Part shown: in pieces, positions 18,362 through 28,114 of the stretch
How positions within the stretch are numbered: position 1 is the first letter of the stretch
Layout: every line of letters begins with the position of its first letter
Origin: Natronococcus sp. AD-5
Lineage (GTDB): Archaea > Halobacteriota > Halobacteria > Halobacteriales > Natrialbaceae
Assembly (NCBI RefSeq): GCF_030734285.1
Contig: NZ_CP132294.1
Coordinates: 2,294,001 to 2,358,000 of the forward strand
Direction: 5' to 3'
Length of the DNA: 64,000 bases
Notes under the pieces: model-generated
What the model was told of the DNA's origin: nothing
Seen by the model: the letters and a program-made list of their open reading frames with translations, nothing else
Database searches by the model: none
Program-made: the position numbers and the translations under genes

Positions 18362-18583
18362 CTACTCGAGGATCCAGGACAGGTACCAGAGCAGTCCGCC
18401 GCCGGCGACCAGTCCGCCGAATACCGCCAGCCCGATCTCCGTCGGCGAGGCGTCGCCCTGGATCGCGATCAACCCGCCGGAGAGGCCGACCAGCAGGACG
18501 AACGCGATCGCGAGGCGGGTCGACGGCGTCGTCAGTACGCCGGTTCGCGAGGAACGGCCGCCGGGACGGGATCCGCGACTCAT
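18362..18583 (-). CDS. 73-residue two-helix membrane protein
   Basis: A basic N-terminus (MSRGSRPGGRSS) is followed by two hydrophobic helices (about residues 24-41 and 51-70) ending in WYLSWILE. Its ATG overlaps the stop of the NTF2-like gene upstream (ATGA), so the two are translationally coupled. No known family is recognised. Confidence 0.65.
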   Translation of the reverse strand: MSRGSRPGGRSSRTGVLTTPSTRLAIAFVLLVGLSGGLIAIQGDASPTEIGLAVFGGLVAGGGLLWYLSWILE

Positions 18584-18999
18584 AATTCGGCCGCCGTGCT
18601 GACGTGCATCGTCCGGAACAGCCACGCCGGATCGTCGGGCTGAGCCGCGCTCGAGTCCTTTTCCAGCGCCTCCCGGCGTGCCAGCGTTCCGCTCCAGCGC
18701 GTCTCGAAGCGGCGGTCCGTCTCCGCCTCGGTATCGGTCCAGGCCATCGTCACCTCGTCGGCGAAGGTGGCGTACGCGCCGTGCTCGGCGACCGTGAGCC
18801 GTTCGCTCTCGACGGTCCAGCCCTCGGTCGTGCCGGTCTGTTCCCGCAGCGCGTCCGCGACGGCGTCGTAGCCGAACAGGGCTTCGCTGATGCCGAACTT
18901 CGCGGTGGACTCGTCCTCGAGAAAGTACCGCTCGAGCGGGTCGCCACCGCGGAGCGCGTCGTAGTAGTCCCGGACGGCGGCTTCGGCAGTGTCACTCAT
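18580..18999 (-). CDS. NTF2-like (SnoaL/DUF4440-type) protein
   Basis: A 139-residue cone-shaped NTF2-like domain: AAVRDYYDALRGGDPLERYF, the middle GYDAVADALREQ and the beta-rich second half ending in WLFRTMHVS. Such domains may bind small ligands or act as dimeric scaffolds; catalytic residues are not evident. The start MSDTAEAAV at 18999 is preferred to a long unsupported extension. It is the first gene of a two-gene operon. Confidence 0.75.
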   Translation of the reverse strand: MSDTAEAAVRDYYDALRGGDPLERYFLEDESTAKFGISEALFGYDAVADALREQTGTTEGWTVESERLTVAEHGAYATFADEVTMAWTDTEAETDRRFETRWSGTLARREALEKDSSAAQPDDPAWLFRTMHVSTAAEL

Positions 19000-19330
19000 T
19001 CCTACCGTGGTCTGTCGGAGTCCGTTCCCAAAGGCCCACCGGACGCAAGCGCAGGTCGCTCGGAACCGGTCGGCCCGGTACGGCTCCCGTCGTCGGTCTG
19101 CGATCGAAGCCGCCTCGCGATCGCGGAGCGTTGCAGTTGCAGCCCAAACATCCAATGAAGGAGTTGTCCGGATTACGTATCGGAGCCGTTATAATGCCAG
19201 GGAACGCCGCCCATTTCCGGAACGGACGCGACGTATCGATCGATACCGCTGCCGCCCGCGAGGGCCGGAACCGCGGTGTCGAACGGCTGCTCCGCGCCGG
19301 CGCGGACCGTACGACCGCCGGGTCCGGACC
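19000..19330. other. Intergenic region between divergent genes
   Basis: About 330 bp without a convincing gene. A TATA-like CCGTTATAATG at 19187-19197 on the plus strand could drive the SRPBCC-ADH operon with a leader of about 110 nt. A plus-strand frame at 19131-19334 is not supported by composition. Confidence 0.4.
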
Positions 19331-20116
19331 ATGACCGCCGACCCTACGCACCGCTCGACGGACGAACGGTCGGAGATCAAGCGCGCGACGGCCGACGGGC
19401 GCTCGGAAACGAACGTCAACCGGTGGGAGCGAGCGGCGTCCGCGGCGCTCGGCGGCGCGCTCCTCGTGCGCGGTCTCAGGCGCCGCTCGCTCGGCGGCGC
19501 GGCGTCGGCGGCCGTCGGTGCCGGGCTGTTGTATCGCGGTGTGAACGGCCGCAGCCGCCTCTATCGGGCCCTCGGCGTCGATACCGCGGACGGTCGCGCG
19601 GAGCTGGACGCCGACGCGACGACCGGCAAACCGTCGGCGAAGCGCTCGATCACGGTCGGCGAGCCGGCCGAGGAACTCGACGAGTTCTGGCGCGACCCGG
19701 GGCAACTGAGCCGTATCCTCGGCGACTTCGCGTCGGTGTCCTCGATCGACGAGGACGGCCACCGCTGGCACGTTCGCGGGCCGCTCGACCGGCGCGTCGA
19801 GTGGCAGACGCAGATCGTCGAGGACCGTCCCGGCGAACTCCTGCGGTGGGAATCGCTCGACGGTGCAGTGGTTCCCCACGAGGTGACGATCCGGTTCGAG
19901 CCGGCGCCCGGCGACCGAGGAACGGAGGTCTCGCTCGAGATCCGGTACGATCCGCCGGGCGGTTCGCTGGGCGACGCGGCGATGGAACGCCTCGGCGTCG
20001 TCCCCGAGACGGTCGCCGGGGAGACGCTCCGCCGGTTCAAGAGCCTCGTCGAGACCGGCGAGATCCCGACGCTCGAGAAGAATCCGTCCGCTCGCGGCGA
20101 AGGGGACCTGGTATGA
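19331..20116 (+). CDS. SRPBCC-fold protein with N-terminal membrane segment
   Basis: A 261-residue protein. The N-terminal third has small Gly/Ala/Leu-rich hydrophobic stretches (AASAALGGALLVRGLRRRSLGG). The rest is an SRPBCC (START-like) domain: SITVGEPAEELDEFWRDPG, then WHVRGPLDRRVEWQTQIVED and EVSLEIRYDPPGG. The SRPBCC fold forms a hydrophobic cavity for lipids or aromatics. The stop codon overlaps the start of the downstream dehydrogenase by 4 nt, a pairing seen in many bacteria and haloarchaea that suggests joint handling of a hydrophobic or aldehyde substrate. Confidence 0.82.
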   Translation: MTADPTHRSTDERSEIKRATADGRSETNVNRWERAASAALGGALLVRGLRRRSLGGAASAAVGAGLLYRGVNGRSRLYRALGVDTADGRAELDADATTGKPSAKRSITVGEPAEELDEFWRDPGQLSRILGDFASVSSIDEDGHRWHVRGPLDRRVEWQTQIVEDRPGELLRWESLDGAVVPHEVTIRFEPAPGDRGTEVSLEIRYDPPGGSLGDAAMERLGVVPETVAGETLRRFKSLVETGEIPTLEKNPSARGEGDLV

Positions 20117-21282
20117 AAGCGCTGTGCTGGCACGACGTCAACGACCTGCGCGTCGACGACGTGCCGGAGCCCGAAGTCGTCAACCCCCGCGACGTCGTCC
20201 TGCGAGTGACGATGACGACGGCCTGCGGCTCGGACCTGCACTTCATCGAAGGCTACCTGCCCACGATGCGCGAGGGCGACGTGATCGGCCACGAGTTCAT
20301 GGGCGAGGTGGCCGAGGTCGGTCGGAAGGTCGAGAGCGTCGAGGAGGGCGACCGCGTGGTCGTCCCCTCGTTCATCGGCTGCGGCCGCTGTGGCTACTGT
20401 CAGGGCGACCTCTGGTCGCTCTGTGACAACACGAACCCGAACGCGGAGCTCCAGGAACCGGTGCTCGGCGACACGACCGCCGGCATCTACGGCTACACGC
20501 ACGCCTTCGGCGGCTACGCGGGCTCGCACGCCGAGTACGTGCGGGTCCCCCACGCCGACGAGAACTGCTTTCACGTCCCCGAGGAACTCGCGGACGAGCA
20601 GGCGCTGTTCGCCTCCGACGCCTGGGCGACCGGCTACATGGGCGCCGACTTCTGCGACATCGAGGAGGGAGACACCGTCGCCGTCTGGGGCTGCGGCGGC
20701 GTCGGACTGATGGCCCAGCAGAGCGCGCAACTCATGGGCGCAGAACGCGTGATCGGGATCGATCGCTTCGACGAGCGACTGCGACTCGCCGAACGCGAGG
20801 CGGGTTCCGAGACGATAGACTACACCGAGATCGACAGCGTCGTCGACGCCCTCCAGACGATGACCGGCGGCCGCGGCCCCGACGCCTGCATCGACGCGGT
20901 CGGGATGGAGGCCCACGGGACCGGGATCGCTCACGCCTACGACTACGCGAAACAGCAGCTGAAGCTGCACACCGACCGCGGCGAGGCGCTCCGGCAGGCG
21001 ATCGTCGCCTGTCGAAAGGGCGGCACGCTGTCGATCCTCGGCGTGTACGGACTGATGGACAAGTTTCCCCTGGGAATCCTCATGAACAAGGGGCTCACCG
21101 TCCGTACAGCTCAGCAGCACGGCCAGCGGTACGTTCCGCAGCTGCTGGAGCACGCCGCGGAGGGCGAGATGGATCCGTCGTACCTAGCGACCCACGAACT
21201 CTCGCTCGAGGACGCGCCGCGCGGCTACGAGCTGTTCAAGCACAAGGAGGACGGCTGCGTTCGGCCGGTGTTCACGCCCTGA
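20113..21282 (+). CDS. Zinc-dependent alcohol/formaldehyde dehydrogenase-like (MDR family)
   Basis: A 389-residue medium-chain dehydrogenase. Catalytic zinc ligands are seen in TACGSDLHF and GHEFMGEV; the structural zinc loop is CGRCGYCQGDLWSLCDN. The Rossmann loop is VWGCGGVGLMA. The extended form with AFGGYAGSHAEYVRVPHAD and the late GTLSILGVYG matches glutathione-independent formaldehyde dehydrogenase-like enzymes; the natural substrate is not certain. The ATG at 20113 overlaps the SRPBCC stop, so the two are coupled. Confidence 0.88.
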   Translation: MKALCWHDVNDLRVDDVPEPEVVNPRDVVLRVTMTTACGSDLHFIEGYLPTMREGDVIGHEFMGEVAEVGRKVESVEEGDRVVVPSFIGCGRCGYCQGDLWSLCDNTNPNAELQEPVLGDTTAGIYGYTHAFGGYAGSHAEYVRVPHADENCFHVPEELADEQALFASDAWATGYMGADFCDIEEGDTVAVWGCGGVGLMAQQSAQLMGAERVIGIDRFDERLRLAEREAGSETIDYTEIDSVVDALQTMTGGRGPDACIDAVGMEAHGTGIAHAYDYAKQQLKLHTDRGEALRQAIVACRKGGTLSILGVYGLMDKFPLGILMNKGLTVRTAQQHGQRYVPQLLEHAAEGEMDPSYLATHELSLEDAPRGYELFKHKEDGCVRPVFTP

Positions 21283-21343
21283 GATCGACGCGACATCCGG
21301 CGATCGTCGGCGTCACGCGCTGGACAGTCGGCCGACGCTCCGT

Positions 21344-21895
21344 TTACATGAAGCCCCGATCGACCTCGTCGGTCTCGATGAGGTCGTCGAGTTCCGCGTT
21401 CAGCAGCTCCTCGGCCTCCTCGAACTGCTCGGAGAGCTCCTCGAGTTCCTCGGGCCGGTCGTACTGGTCGTACTCCATCGGACCGAACGCGGGACTCTCG
21501 ACGGCCTCCATCACGTCGTCGAAGAGGTCCTGCGGCCGGGTCGGCGCGTCCGAGTGCGTCTCGAGCACCGTCTGGAGGCGCTTCGAGACGGTTTCGGCGT
21601 GGTCCTCGTCCTCGGGCGGGGACTGGACCGCGAAGCGGCCGCCGGAGTCGCGTTTCGGCATGAACGAGCCGATCTCGTCGTCGAGGCTGCGGGCGACTTT
21701 CGCGCCGACGCCGCGGACCTCGAACGGGTTCTTCGCGTAGGTCTTGAGGAAGAAGACGCCCGCTCGAGGGTGTGCGAGGTACATGTCTTCGCCGACCCCA
21801 CCGGCGCGGTCGCCCGCGACTGCGCGCCAGTCGTCAGGGTCCACGTTCCGCTCGGTGACGTCCTCGAGGATGTCCTGCCACTCGCGAATCCGCAT
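21344..21895 (-). CDS. Haloarchaeal conserved-looking protein of unknown function
   Basis: A 183-residue soluble acidic protein. It starts MRIREWQDILEDVTERNVD-PDDWRAVAG, has a compact middle (DMYLAHPRAGVFFLKTYAKNPFE) and ends with an acidic, helical tail likely to form a coiled coil (PEELEELSEQFEEAEELLNA). No domain is recognised. The ATG at 21895 is chosen because the upstream extension is low-complexity Thr/Arg and unlike haloarchaeal proteins. It is downstream of and parallel to the AI-2E permease. Confidence 0.7.
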   Translation of the reverse strand: MRIREWQDILEDVTERNVDPDDWRAVAGDRAGGVGEDMYLAHPRAGVFFLKTYAKNPFEVRGVGAKVARSLDDEIGSFMPKRDSGGRFAVQSPPEDEDHAETVSKRLQTVLETHSDAPTRPQDLFDDVMEAVESPAFGPMEYDQYDRPEELEELSEQFEEAEELLNAELDDLIETDEVDRGFM

Positions 21896-21971
21896 ACTCG
21901 AGGGTTGTATCGCGAATAGAATGAACGTATCGATTGAAACGAACGCCGCGGGTGCGACGCAGCCGGGTGCG

Positions 21972-22985
21972 TTACCGCGCGCCGGCCGGCTCGAGGTCGT
22001 CGTAGTGGTCATCGAACGTCTCGAGGACGACCTTGAACGCTCCGACGATGACCGGGCCGAAGAACAGCCCCATGAATCCCATGAGATACACGCCGCCGAT
22101 GACGCCGACGATGATGATGCTCGGATTCACGTCGGCGCGACCGACGATCAGGGGCCGGAGGAACTCGTCCGAGGTTCCCACGACGACCGCCCCGTAGACG
22201 ACCAGTGCGACGGCGGCGACGATCGATCCGGTGGCGGCCAGCCACACCGCGGCCGGCGCCCAGACGGCGAACGAGCCGATCAGCGGAATCAGCGAGAGCA
22301 GGATCATCACGAACGTCCAGAAGACGACGTTCGGAACGCCGGTCGCCAGCAAACCGAGTCCGGCGAGGACCCCCTGGACGATGGCCACGGCGACGTGGCC
22401 GACCAGCACCGCCCACGTCAGCCTGTCGAGTTCCGAGAAGAGCGTCTCCTGGACCTCCCGGGGAAGCGGGACGATGTCGCGCGTCCAGGCGAGCAGGCGG
22501 TGGCCGTCTTTCAACAGGAAGAAGAGGAGAAACGCCGCCAGTCCGATCCCGATCAGCGCGTGGACGACCGCGCTGAAGATGTCGGGTGCGCCGCCAAGCA
22601 GCCCCTCGGCGGCGCTCCGAGCGCCGTTGGTCGCCGCCTCGGCGATGTTCACGTCCCGGCCCGTGCGCTCGCTGATTGTCGTCTCGAGACGAGCGACGGC
22701 GGGCCCGCCGTTCTGGAGGCTCTGGGCGAACCGCACCAGGTCGGTCGCGATCAGTCCGATCATCACCACGAACGGGACGATGATCGCCAGCGTCGCCCCG
22801 ACGACTAGCGAGAGCGACGAGAGCGACGCGCCGATCCTCGGCTCGAGGCGCTTCTGGAGCGGATAGAGGACGTACGCGAGGAGGACGGCGAGCAACACGT
22901 ACTGGAGGAACGGCCACACGAGCGCGAGCGTCAGCAGGGACGAAACCGCGACGAGCAGGAGGTAAAAACCCTTGCTGACGTTCAC
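21972..22985 (-). CDS. AI-2E family transporter (PerM-like)
   Basis: About 337 residues with seven to eight hydrophobic segments in the AI-2E/UPF0118 arrangement: a helix pair at the N-terminus, a charged loop with 'GPAVARLETTISERTGRDVN', then the conserved C-terminal bundle containing SLIPLIGSFAVWAPAAVWL and VNPSIIIVGVIGGVYLMGF. The family name reflects one bacterial member that exports autoinducer-2. Others act as Na+/H+ antiporters, and haloarchaeal specificity is unknown. GTG at 22985 fits a TATA-like GAGTATG 27 nt upstream; GTG at 23030 would add 15 residues. Confidence 0.85.
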   Translation of the reverse strand: MNVSKGFYLLLVAVSSLLTLALVWPFLQYVLLAVLLAYVLYPLQKRLEPRIGASLSSLSLVVGATLAIIVPFVVMIGLIATDLVRFAQSLQNGGPAVARLETTISERTGRDVNIAEAATNGARSAAEGLLGGAPDIFSAVVHALIGIGLAAFLLFFLLKDGHRLLAWTRDIVPLPREVQETLFSELDRLTWAVLVGHVAVAIVQGVLAGLGLLATGVPNVVFWTFVMILLSLIPLIGSFAVWAPAAVWLAATGSIVAAVALVVYGAVVVGTSDEFLRPLIVGRADVNPSIIIVGVIGGVYLMGFMGLFFGPVIVGAFKVVLETFDDHYDDLEPAGAR

Positions 22986-23154
22986 CGGACGCTCAACTCC
23001 GGACCGGGCATACTCGACGTATCGCGTCACCGCGCAAAAGGACGCGGCCGGCAGGGTACGCCAGCAGTGCGTCGACTACGAAGCCCGTAACACTGTACCC
23101 GAATCGAAAGGAATACGATAGCTGACTCAACAGGATGAGTAACTTCGCTCTATC

Positions 23155-23400
23155 ATGGCTGTCCGACGACCCGGGGTTTTCGTGGAGTTGTTTCGTGCCG
23201 CACCGGCGAAAAGTACGCTGCTCGCGGTCGGACCGCTCGCTCTGGCGGCGGGACAGCTCGCGAACGGCTACGTCAACGACGTCTCGCCGGTCGTTTCGAT
23301 CTCATTCGCGGTGACGATGGTCGCGTTCGCGACCGTCGCGACGGACCATCACGCGGCCGAGCACCGACGGCGGCGGCTCGAGGCAGACCTCGAGCCCTGA
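23155..23400 (+). CDS. 81-residue two-helix membrane protein
   Basis: A small protein with two hydrophobic helices (about residues 19-39 and 46-64) and a basic C-terminal tail (HHAAEHRRRRLEADLEP). Divergent from the AI-2E gene. No recognised family. Confidence 0.6.
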   Translation: MAVRRPGVFVELFRAAPAKSTLLAVGPLALAAGQLANGYVNDVSPVVSISFAVTMVAFATVATDHHAAEHRRRRLEADLEP

Positions 23401-23529
23401 TCGTTTCCGCGAACGTCGGTAGCACGACGTCGGTACGACCGCACGACGTCTCGCCCGGCGTACCAGCTTTGAGACCGCAGGCTTACCGGAGATAATCACG
23501 CGGCTCGTTCGCGTACGGGAGGAGACCGC

Positions 23530-24510
23530 ATGAACGAGACGACCGTAGGACCGACCGGCCGCAGCCCCGTCGCGGGGTTCACACGGTGGTTCCTGCTCAG
23601 GGGAAATCGACTTCTGGTTTCGCTCGCCGTACTGCTCGGGATCGGTGCGGTGTTTTTCGTCGTCGGAGTGCTCGGTATCGCCACGGTGACCACGCCGTCG
23701 CGAGTCATGTGGTACCTCAACGGCGCCGTCAACGGGCTGTTGACGCTCGTTCCGATTTCGGTCGGCGTGAATCAAATCATCCTCTCCCACGAATTCGGGT
23801 CGATACAGGACCTCTACGAGCGCCGAACCGATATCACGAGCTTTCGAGAGCGCGTCGAAGAGCGAACCGACACCGCGGTGAGTTCACCCTACGCATCTAC
23901 CTTTTTCGAGACGCTGCTCTCGTCCGTTTCGGACGCTGCCGGGGCGCTTCAGCGCGGGCGCGATCGTTCGAAGGACGATCGGGCGACGGGGGAAATCGAG
24001 TCGATCGCCGAATCGGTCGTCGAACATGCAGATCGAGCGAACGATGAATTGGCAGCGAATGGCACGAGTATGCTCCAGACGCTCTTCGTCGTGCTCTCCT
24101 ACGATAACTCGCAGCAATTCCACGAGATACGACGGCTCCAAAACGAATTTCCCGACCGGGACGCGGAGACCGGAGAAGAGCTGCAACGGATCACCGAGCT
24201 GTTCGTCGAAATCGACGTCGCGCGACAGTTCCTCAAAACGGTGGTCGTCGAACGGCAACTGGCGTGCCTCTCCCGGCTCCTCATCTGTTCCGGCATTCTC
24301 GCAGTGACGATCGCCGTGGTCGGCATTTTCACCTATCGAGATCTCGCCGGTCTGGTGGTGCCGCGCACCCTGCTCGTGATTATTGCGGGGACGATAATCG
24401 TCGGAACGCTCGTCCCGCTCGTGATACTGGGCGCGTACATTCTCCGAGTGGCGACGATCGCCCGTTACACGGCAGCGTACGGGCCGTTTATCCCGGAGTC
24501 TAGCGACTGA
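23530..24510 (+). CDS. Four-helix membrane protein with large cytoplasmic loop
   Basis: A 326-residue protein. Helix pairs are at about residues 27-50 and 60-82, and again at 247-270 and 277-302. Between them sits a soluble helical region of about 160 residues (EFGSIQDLYERRTDITSF-RERVEERTD). A strong Shine-Dalgarno-like GGGAGGAG (23517-23524) six nt before the ATG decides the start, in contrast to the leaderless genes around it. The topology resembles haloarchaeal proteins of unknown function. No motif for transport or catalysis is seen. Confidence 0.72.
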   Translation: MNETTVGPTGRSPVAGFTRWFLLRGNRLLVSLAVLLGIGAVFFVVGVLGIATVTTPSRVMWYLNGAVNGLLTLVPISVGVNQIILSHEFGSIQDLYERRTDITSFRERVEERTDTAVSSPYASTFFETLLSSVSDAAGALQRGRDRSKDDRATGEIESIAESVVEHADRANDELAANGTSMLQTLFVVLSYDNSQQFHEIRRLQNEFPDRDAETGEELQRITELFVEIDVARQFLKTVVVERQLACLSRLLICSGILAVTIAVVGIFTYRDLAGLVVPRTLLVIIAGTIIVGTLVPLVILGAYILRVATIARYTAAYGPFIPESSD

Positions 24511-24658
24511 CTCGTCCGAACCGTCGCGACGGGCGATAGAAGGCGGCGTTTCGCGCGGCCGGGAGTCGGGACCGCCCGCCGGTCGGCGTACGAACACCGA
24601 ACGACGAATTCGATCAGGTCGCCGAAACGACGCTACGAACGGCCGTTAGGAGCGGGAG

Positions 24659-25186
24659 TTAGGGCGCTTCGGGGCCGGGTTCGGTCGCGACCGAACGCGC
24701 TTCCCGCGCTTCGTAGGCGTTGTACCCGGCCAGCCCCGCGACGAGCATACCGGAGACGAGCGTACTCCAGAAGGCGCTCGTCATCGCGAGCAGCGCGGGG
24801 GCGATGATCAACCAGATGCCGAGCAGTGCGACCATCGAGGCGACGCCGATGCTGAGCGGGGCGTCGTTCACCAGACGGTAGTAGTTGTACGAGCCGGCGA
24901 CGAAGACGACGGCGCCGACGAGGACGTTGTTCCAGAGCGAGGCCGCGCTCATATCGTAGACCAGCACCGAGAGCGCGACCCAGGCCCCGATCGCAGCGAC
25001 GATCGCGCTGATGAACGGCGTGTTCCGTCGACGCTCCTCGTTCGCGACCTGCGTGGAGTCGTCGCGCGGATCGCGCCCGCGGTCTTCCCGGTCGCCGGCA
25101 CCGGTTCCCGAATCCGTTTCGGCGGGCGTTCGACCCTCGGGCGCGTCGGGGTCCGGCCGACGGTCGTCACTGGTAGGGTCACTCAT
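24659..25186 (-). CDS. SPW-repeat membrane protein
   Basis: A 175-residue protein. The first 55 residues are hydrophilic and acidic. The remainder has four hydrophobic helices arranged as two repeats, each with a Ser/Ala-x-x-W core (AASLWNNVLVG and TSAFWSTLVSG), the SPW-repeat pattern found in haloarchaea and some bacteria. Function unknown. It is divergent from the nuclease-helicase gene. Confidence 0.78.
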   Translation of the reverse strand: MSDPTSDDRRPDPDAPEGRTPAETDSGTGAGDREDRGRDPRDDSTQVANEERRRNTPFISAIVAAIGAWVALSVLVYDMSAASLWNNVLVGAVVFVAGSYNYYRLVNDAPLSIGVASMVALLGIWLIIAPALLAMTSAFWSTLVSGMLVAGLAGYNAYEAREARSVATEPGPEAP

Positions 25187-25350
25187 AGCAGTTCACGGTT
25201 CGCCACGAAGTTCCAAAAGGGTCGCGACCGTTCCACTGGCAGAACTGTTGGCGCCGGGAGTAACGCGGGCTTACTCTCGAAACGGCGGCGGCAATCCCGT
25301 ACTGGTCCGCGACCGATAGCGTTTTTGACGCCTCGGCCGTGACGGTAGCC

Positions 25351-28023
25351 GTGGACGTACGCGGAACGGTCGCAGACGAGGTCGAGGTTCGTTCGGTGTC
25401 GACGAGCTACGGCGAGAGCCAGCTCGCCGAGGTACCGCTGGTGCTCGCGGACGATCGCGAGCCCACGACGGTCGTCTGCTGGAACAAGTGGACCGAGTCG
25501 GCCGAGCTGCTCGAGCCCGGGATGGAGCTGCTCGTCACCGACGCCGAGCGAGAGGAGTACCAGGGAAACACCCAGTACAAGACGACGGGCGACTCCTACG
25601 TCGTCGTCGAGCCGAGCTTCCTCGTGAACGTGACCGCCGTTCGGAACTGGACGGAGTGTCCCCGCCTCTACTACCTGAACAAGCTCTCCGGCGTCCCGCT
25701 GAACTACCCCGTCGTGAAAGGGACCCTCGTCCACGAGGTGTTCGGCGACCTCCTGCGCGGACGGGACTTGGAGGACGCCATCGAGGCCCGCGTCGACGAG
25801 CGCGGCCTCCAGCTCGGCCTCCTCGGCGAGTCGCCCGACGCCGTCGCGGACGACGTCCGGGAGAACGCGACGGCGATCGAAGGGTGGCTCGAGCAGGGTC
25901 GGCTAACCGAAGAGGACTCGTGGCGCTCGGAACAGCTGCTCATCAGCGAAACGTTCGGAATTCGCGGGCGGGCCGACGCCGTCCGGCGGGGCGCGCCGGT
26001 CGAACTCAAGACCGGGAAGAACCTGAAGAAGGAGCCCCGCTTCAAGGACAAAGTCCAGGCCGCCTGCTACGCGCTCTTGCTCGAGGAACACGGCGGCGAC
26101 GTCGACACCGGGACCCTGCTCTACACCAAGAACTCGGCGCTCGACCGCAACGAGGAGACCGGCGACCTCACCCCCGCGAAGGAGTTCTCGATGGGCGACG
26201 GCCTCCTGAAGTACGTCGTCCGCCTGCGCAACGAGATCGCGGCGGCCGAGATCGCCGGCGACGTGCCGACGGGGTACGAGGGGAACGCGAAGTGCGAGTA
26301 CTGCTTCGAGCAGGACACCTGCATGGTCGTCTCGGGTCGGCTCGACCAGGAGTCGAAGGCCGGTCAGATCGGCCAGCCGCTGCCCGCAGAAGAGCGCGAG
26401 TACTTCGAGCGGTTCTCCCGCGCCATCGAGGAGGAGCGACGCGAGGTTCACCGCGAGTACGCTAAGCTCTGGGAGCAGGACGCCCAGGAACGGGCCGACG
26501 ACGATCGCGCGCTGATCGACCTCGAGTTCGCGGCAAAACGGGAACTCGAGGAGGGCCGCTGGGAGCTCACGGCGCGCCGGACGGGCGGTGCGACGTCGAA
26601 GCTCCGGGAGGGTGATCTGGTGCTCGCGAGCGACGGCCACCCGGTTCGCGGTCAGTCGGAGCTCGCGCGGATCGAACGACTGGACGAGGAAGCGGTCGTC
26701 CTGACGGCCGACGAACCCGTCGAGGTGACTCGACTGGACGTCTACCCCTCGGAGCTGACGACCGACCGGCTGCTCGTCGCGCTCCACGACGTGCTCCTGA
26801 AGGGCGACGAGCGCCGCAAGGACGTCCTGTTCGGCCGCGCGGAGCCCGAGTTCGACGACGTCGAGGAGACGTTCATCGGCAACAACGCGGCCCAGAACGA
26901 GGCCGTCACGAAGGCCGTCGGCGCCCGGGATTGCGCGCTGATCCACGGCCCGCCGGGCACCGGCAAGACCTACACCATCGCCCGGGCCATCCGCGCGATG
27001 GTCGAGCGCGGCGAGCGCGTCCTGCTGTCGGCGTTCACCAATCGTGCGGTCGACAACGCGCTCGAGGCGCTGCTCGAGCAACTGGAGGACGTCGTCGACG
27101 ACGACCGAATCGTGCGTGTGGGCTCCGAGAGCGGCGTTCGGGACGACATGGAGCCGTACCGGCTCGAGCGCTCGGGCGACCCCGAGGAGCGAGTCGCCGA
27201 GCTACGGAACGCGCAGGTCGTCGCCGCGACGACCGCCACCTGCGGCTCCCGTGTCATGAAAGAGCAGTCCTTCGACGCCGCGCTGGTCGACGAGGCGGCC
27301 CAGCTCACGGAACCGGGAACCTTCGCGGCGATCAACCTCGCCGATCGGTTCGTCCTCGTCGGCGACCACGAACAGCTGCCGCCGGTCGTTCGCGCCGAGA
27401 ACGAACTCACCGAGTCGCTGTTCGAACGCCTCGTCGACCTCCACCCCGAGGCCGGCGTGATGCTCGACCGCCAGTACCGGATGAACCAGCGGATCCAGGC
27501 GTTCGCCTCGCGGGAGTTCTACGACGGGAAACTGCGACCCGCGGAGCCCGAGGTCGCGGCGCGGACGCTCGACGACCTCGAGGGCGTGACTCGCGCCGAA
27601 CTCCCCGAGACGCTGCGGGACCCCGTCGCGTTCGTCGACGTCGAGGGCGACGGCGGACGGTACACCGACGGCGAAGAGGCAGCGCGCATCGCCGACCTGA
27701 TCGACACCTACGAGGCGGCCGGCCTCGAGCGATCCGACATCGGCGTCATCGCCCCCTTCCGCGCCCAGGTGTCCGAGATCTCGAGTCGCGTCCCCGAGGA
27801 CGTCGCCGTCGACACGGTCGATCGCTTTCAGGGTTCGAGCAAGGAGGTCATCGTCGTCTCCTTTACGGCGACGGGAACCCTCGAGGGCCCCATCTTCGAG
27901 GACTACCGCCGGATCAACGTCGCGCTCACCCGGCCGAAACGGGCGCTGGTGCTCGTCGGCGACGGTCGGGCGCTCGCGTCCGACCCGGTGTACGGACGGA
28001 TGCTCGAGTGGGCGCGACGCTGA
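25351..28023 (+). CDS. Dna2-like nuclease-helicase (Cas4-like nuclease fused to SF1 helicase)
   Basis: An 890-residue fusion. An N-terminal OB-like region (about residues 1-95) precedes a Cas4/RecB-type nuclease with LVHEVFGDLL, GRADAV and ELKTGKNLK, and Fe-S cysteines in NWTECPRLYY and CEYCFEQDTC. The C-terminal half is a superfamily 1 helicase: GPPGTGKTYTI, DEAAQLTEP, GDHEQLPPV and the C-terminal RFQGSSKEVIVVSFT. Eukaryotic Dna2 has the same order and processes 5' flaps and resects DNA ends. The GTG at 25351 is preferred over one 12 nt upstream because a TATA-like CGTTTTTGAC lies 28 nt before it. Confidence 0.9.
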   Translation: MDVRGTVADEVEVRSVSTSYGESQLAEVPLVLADDREPTTVVCWNKWTESAELLEPGMELLVTDAEREEYQGNTQYKTTGDSYVVVEPSFLVNVTAVRNWTECPRLYYLNKLSGVPLNYPVVKGTLVHEVFGDLLRGRDLEDAIEARVDERGLQLGLLGESPDAVADDVRENATAIEGWLEQGRLTEEDSWRSEQLLISETFGIRGRADAVRRGAPVELKTGKNLKKEPRFKDKVQAACYALLLEEHGGDVDTGTLLYTKNSALDRNEETGDLTPAKEFSMGDGLLKYVVRLRNEIAAAEIAGDVPTGYEGNAKCEYCFEQDTCMVVSGRLDQESKAGQIGQPLPAEEREYFERFSRAIEEERREVHREYAKLWEQDAQERADDDRALIDLEFAAKRELEEGRWELTARRTGGATSKLREGDLVLASDGHPVRGQSELARIERLDEEAVVLTADEPVEVTRLDVYPSELTTDRLLVALHDVLLKGDERRKDVLFGRAEPEFDDVEETFIGNNAAQNEAVTKAVGARDCALIHGPPGTGKTYTIARAIRAMVERGERVLLSAFTNRAVDNALEALLEQLEDVVDDDRIVRVGSESGVRDDMEPYRLERSGDPEERVAELRNAQVVAATTATCGSRVMKEQSFDAALVDEAAQLTEPGTFAAINLADRFVLVGDHEQLPPVVRAENELTESLFERLVDLHPEAGVMLDRQYRMNQRIQAFASREFYDGKLRPAEPEVAARTLDDLEGVTRAELPETLRDPVAFVDVEGDGGRYTDGEEAARIADLIDTYEAAGLERSDIGVIAPFRAQVSEISSRVPEDVAVDTVDRFQGSSKEVIVVSFTATGTLEGPIFEDYRRINVALTRPKRALVLVGDGRALASDPVYGRMLEWARR

Positions 28024-28114
28024 GGAGGGGCGCCGGCGGACGGCCGGTTCCCGTCGTCGCGCTGCTGTCCTAACAGGAATCTTTACTATCCGGAATCGGC
28101 GAGAGTAACCGAAG

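Noticed and set aside
19131-19334. Short plus-strand frame starting inside the SRPBCC upstream region
   Set aside because: Composition unlike haloarchaeal proteins, overlaps the promoter, no domain.
23302-23790. Minus-strand frame opposite two membrane-protein genes
   Set aside because: Low-complexity basic/polar sequence; antisense shadow of real coding regions.
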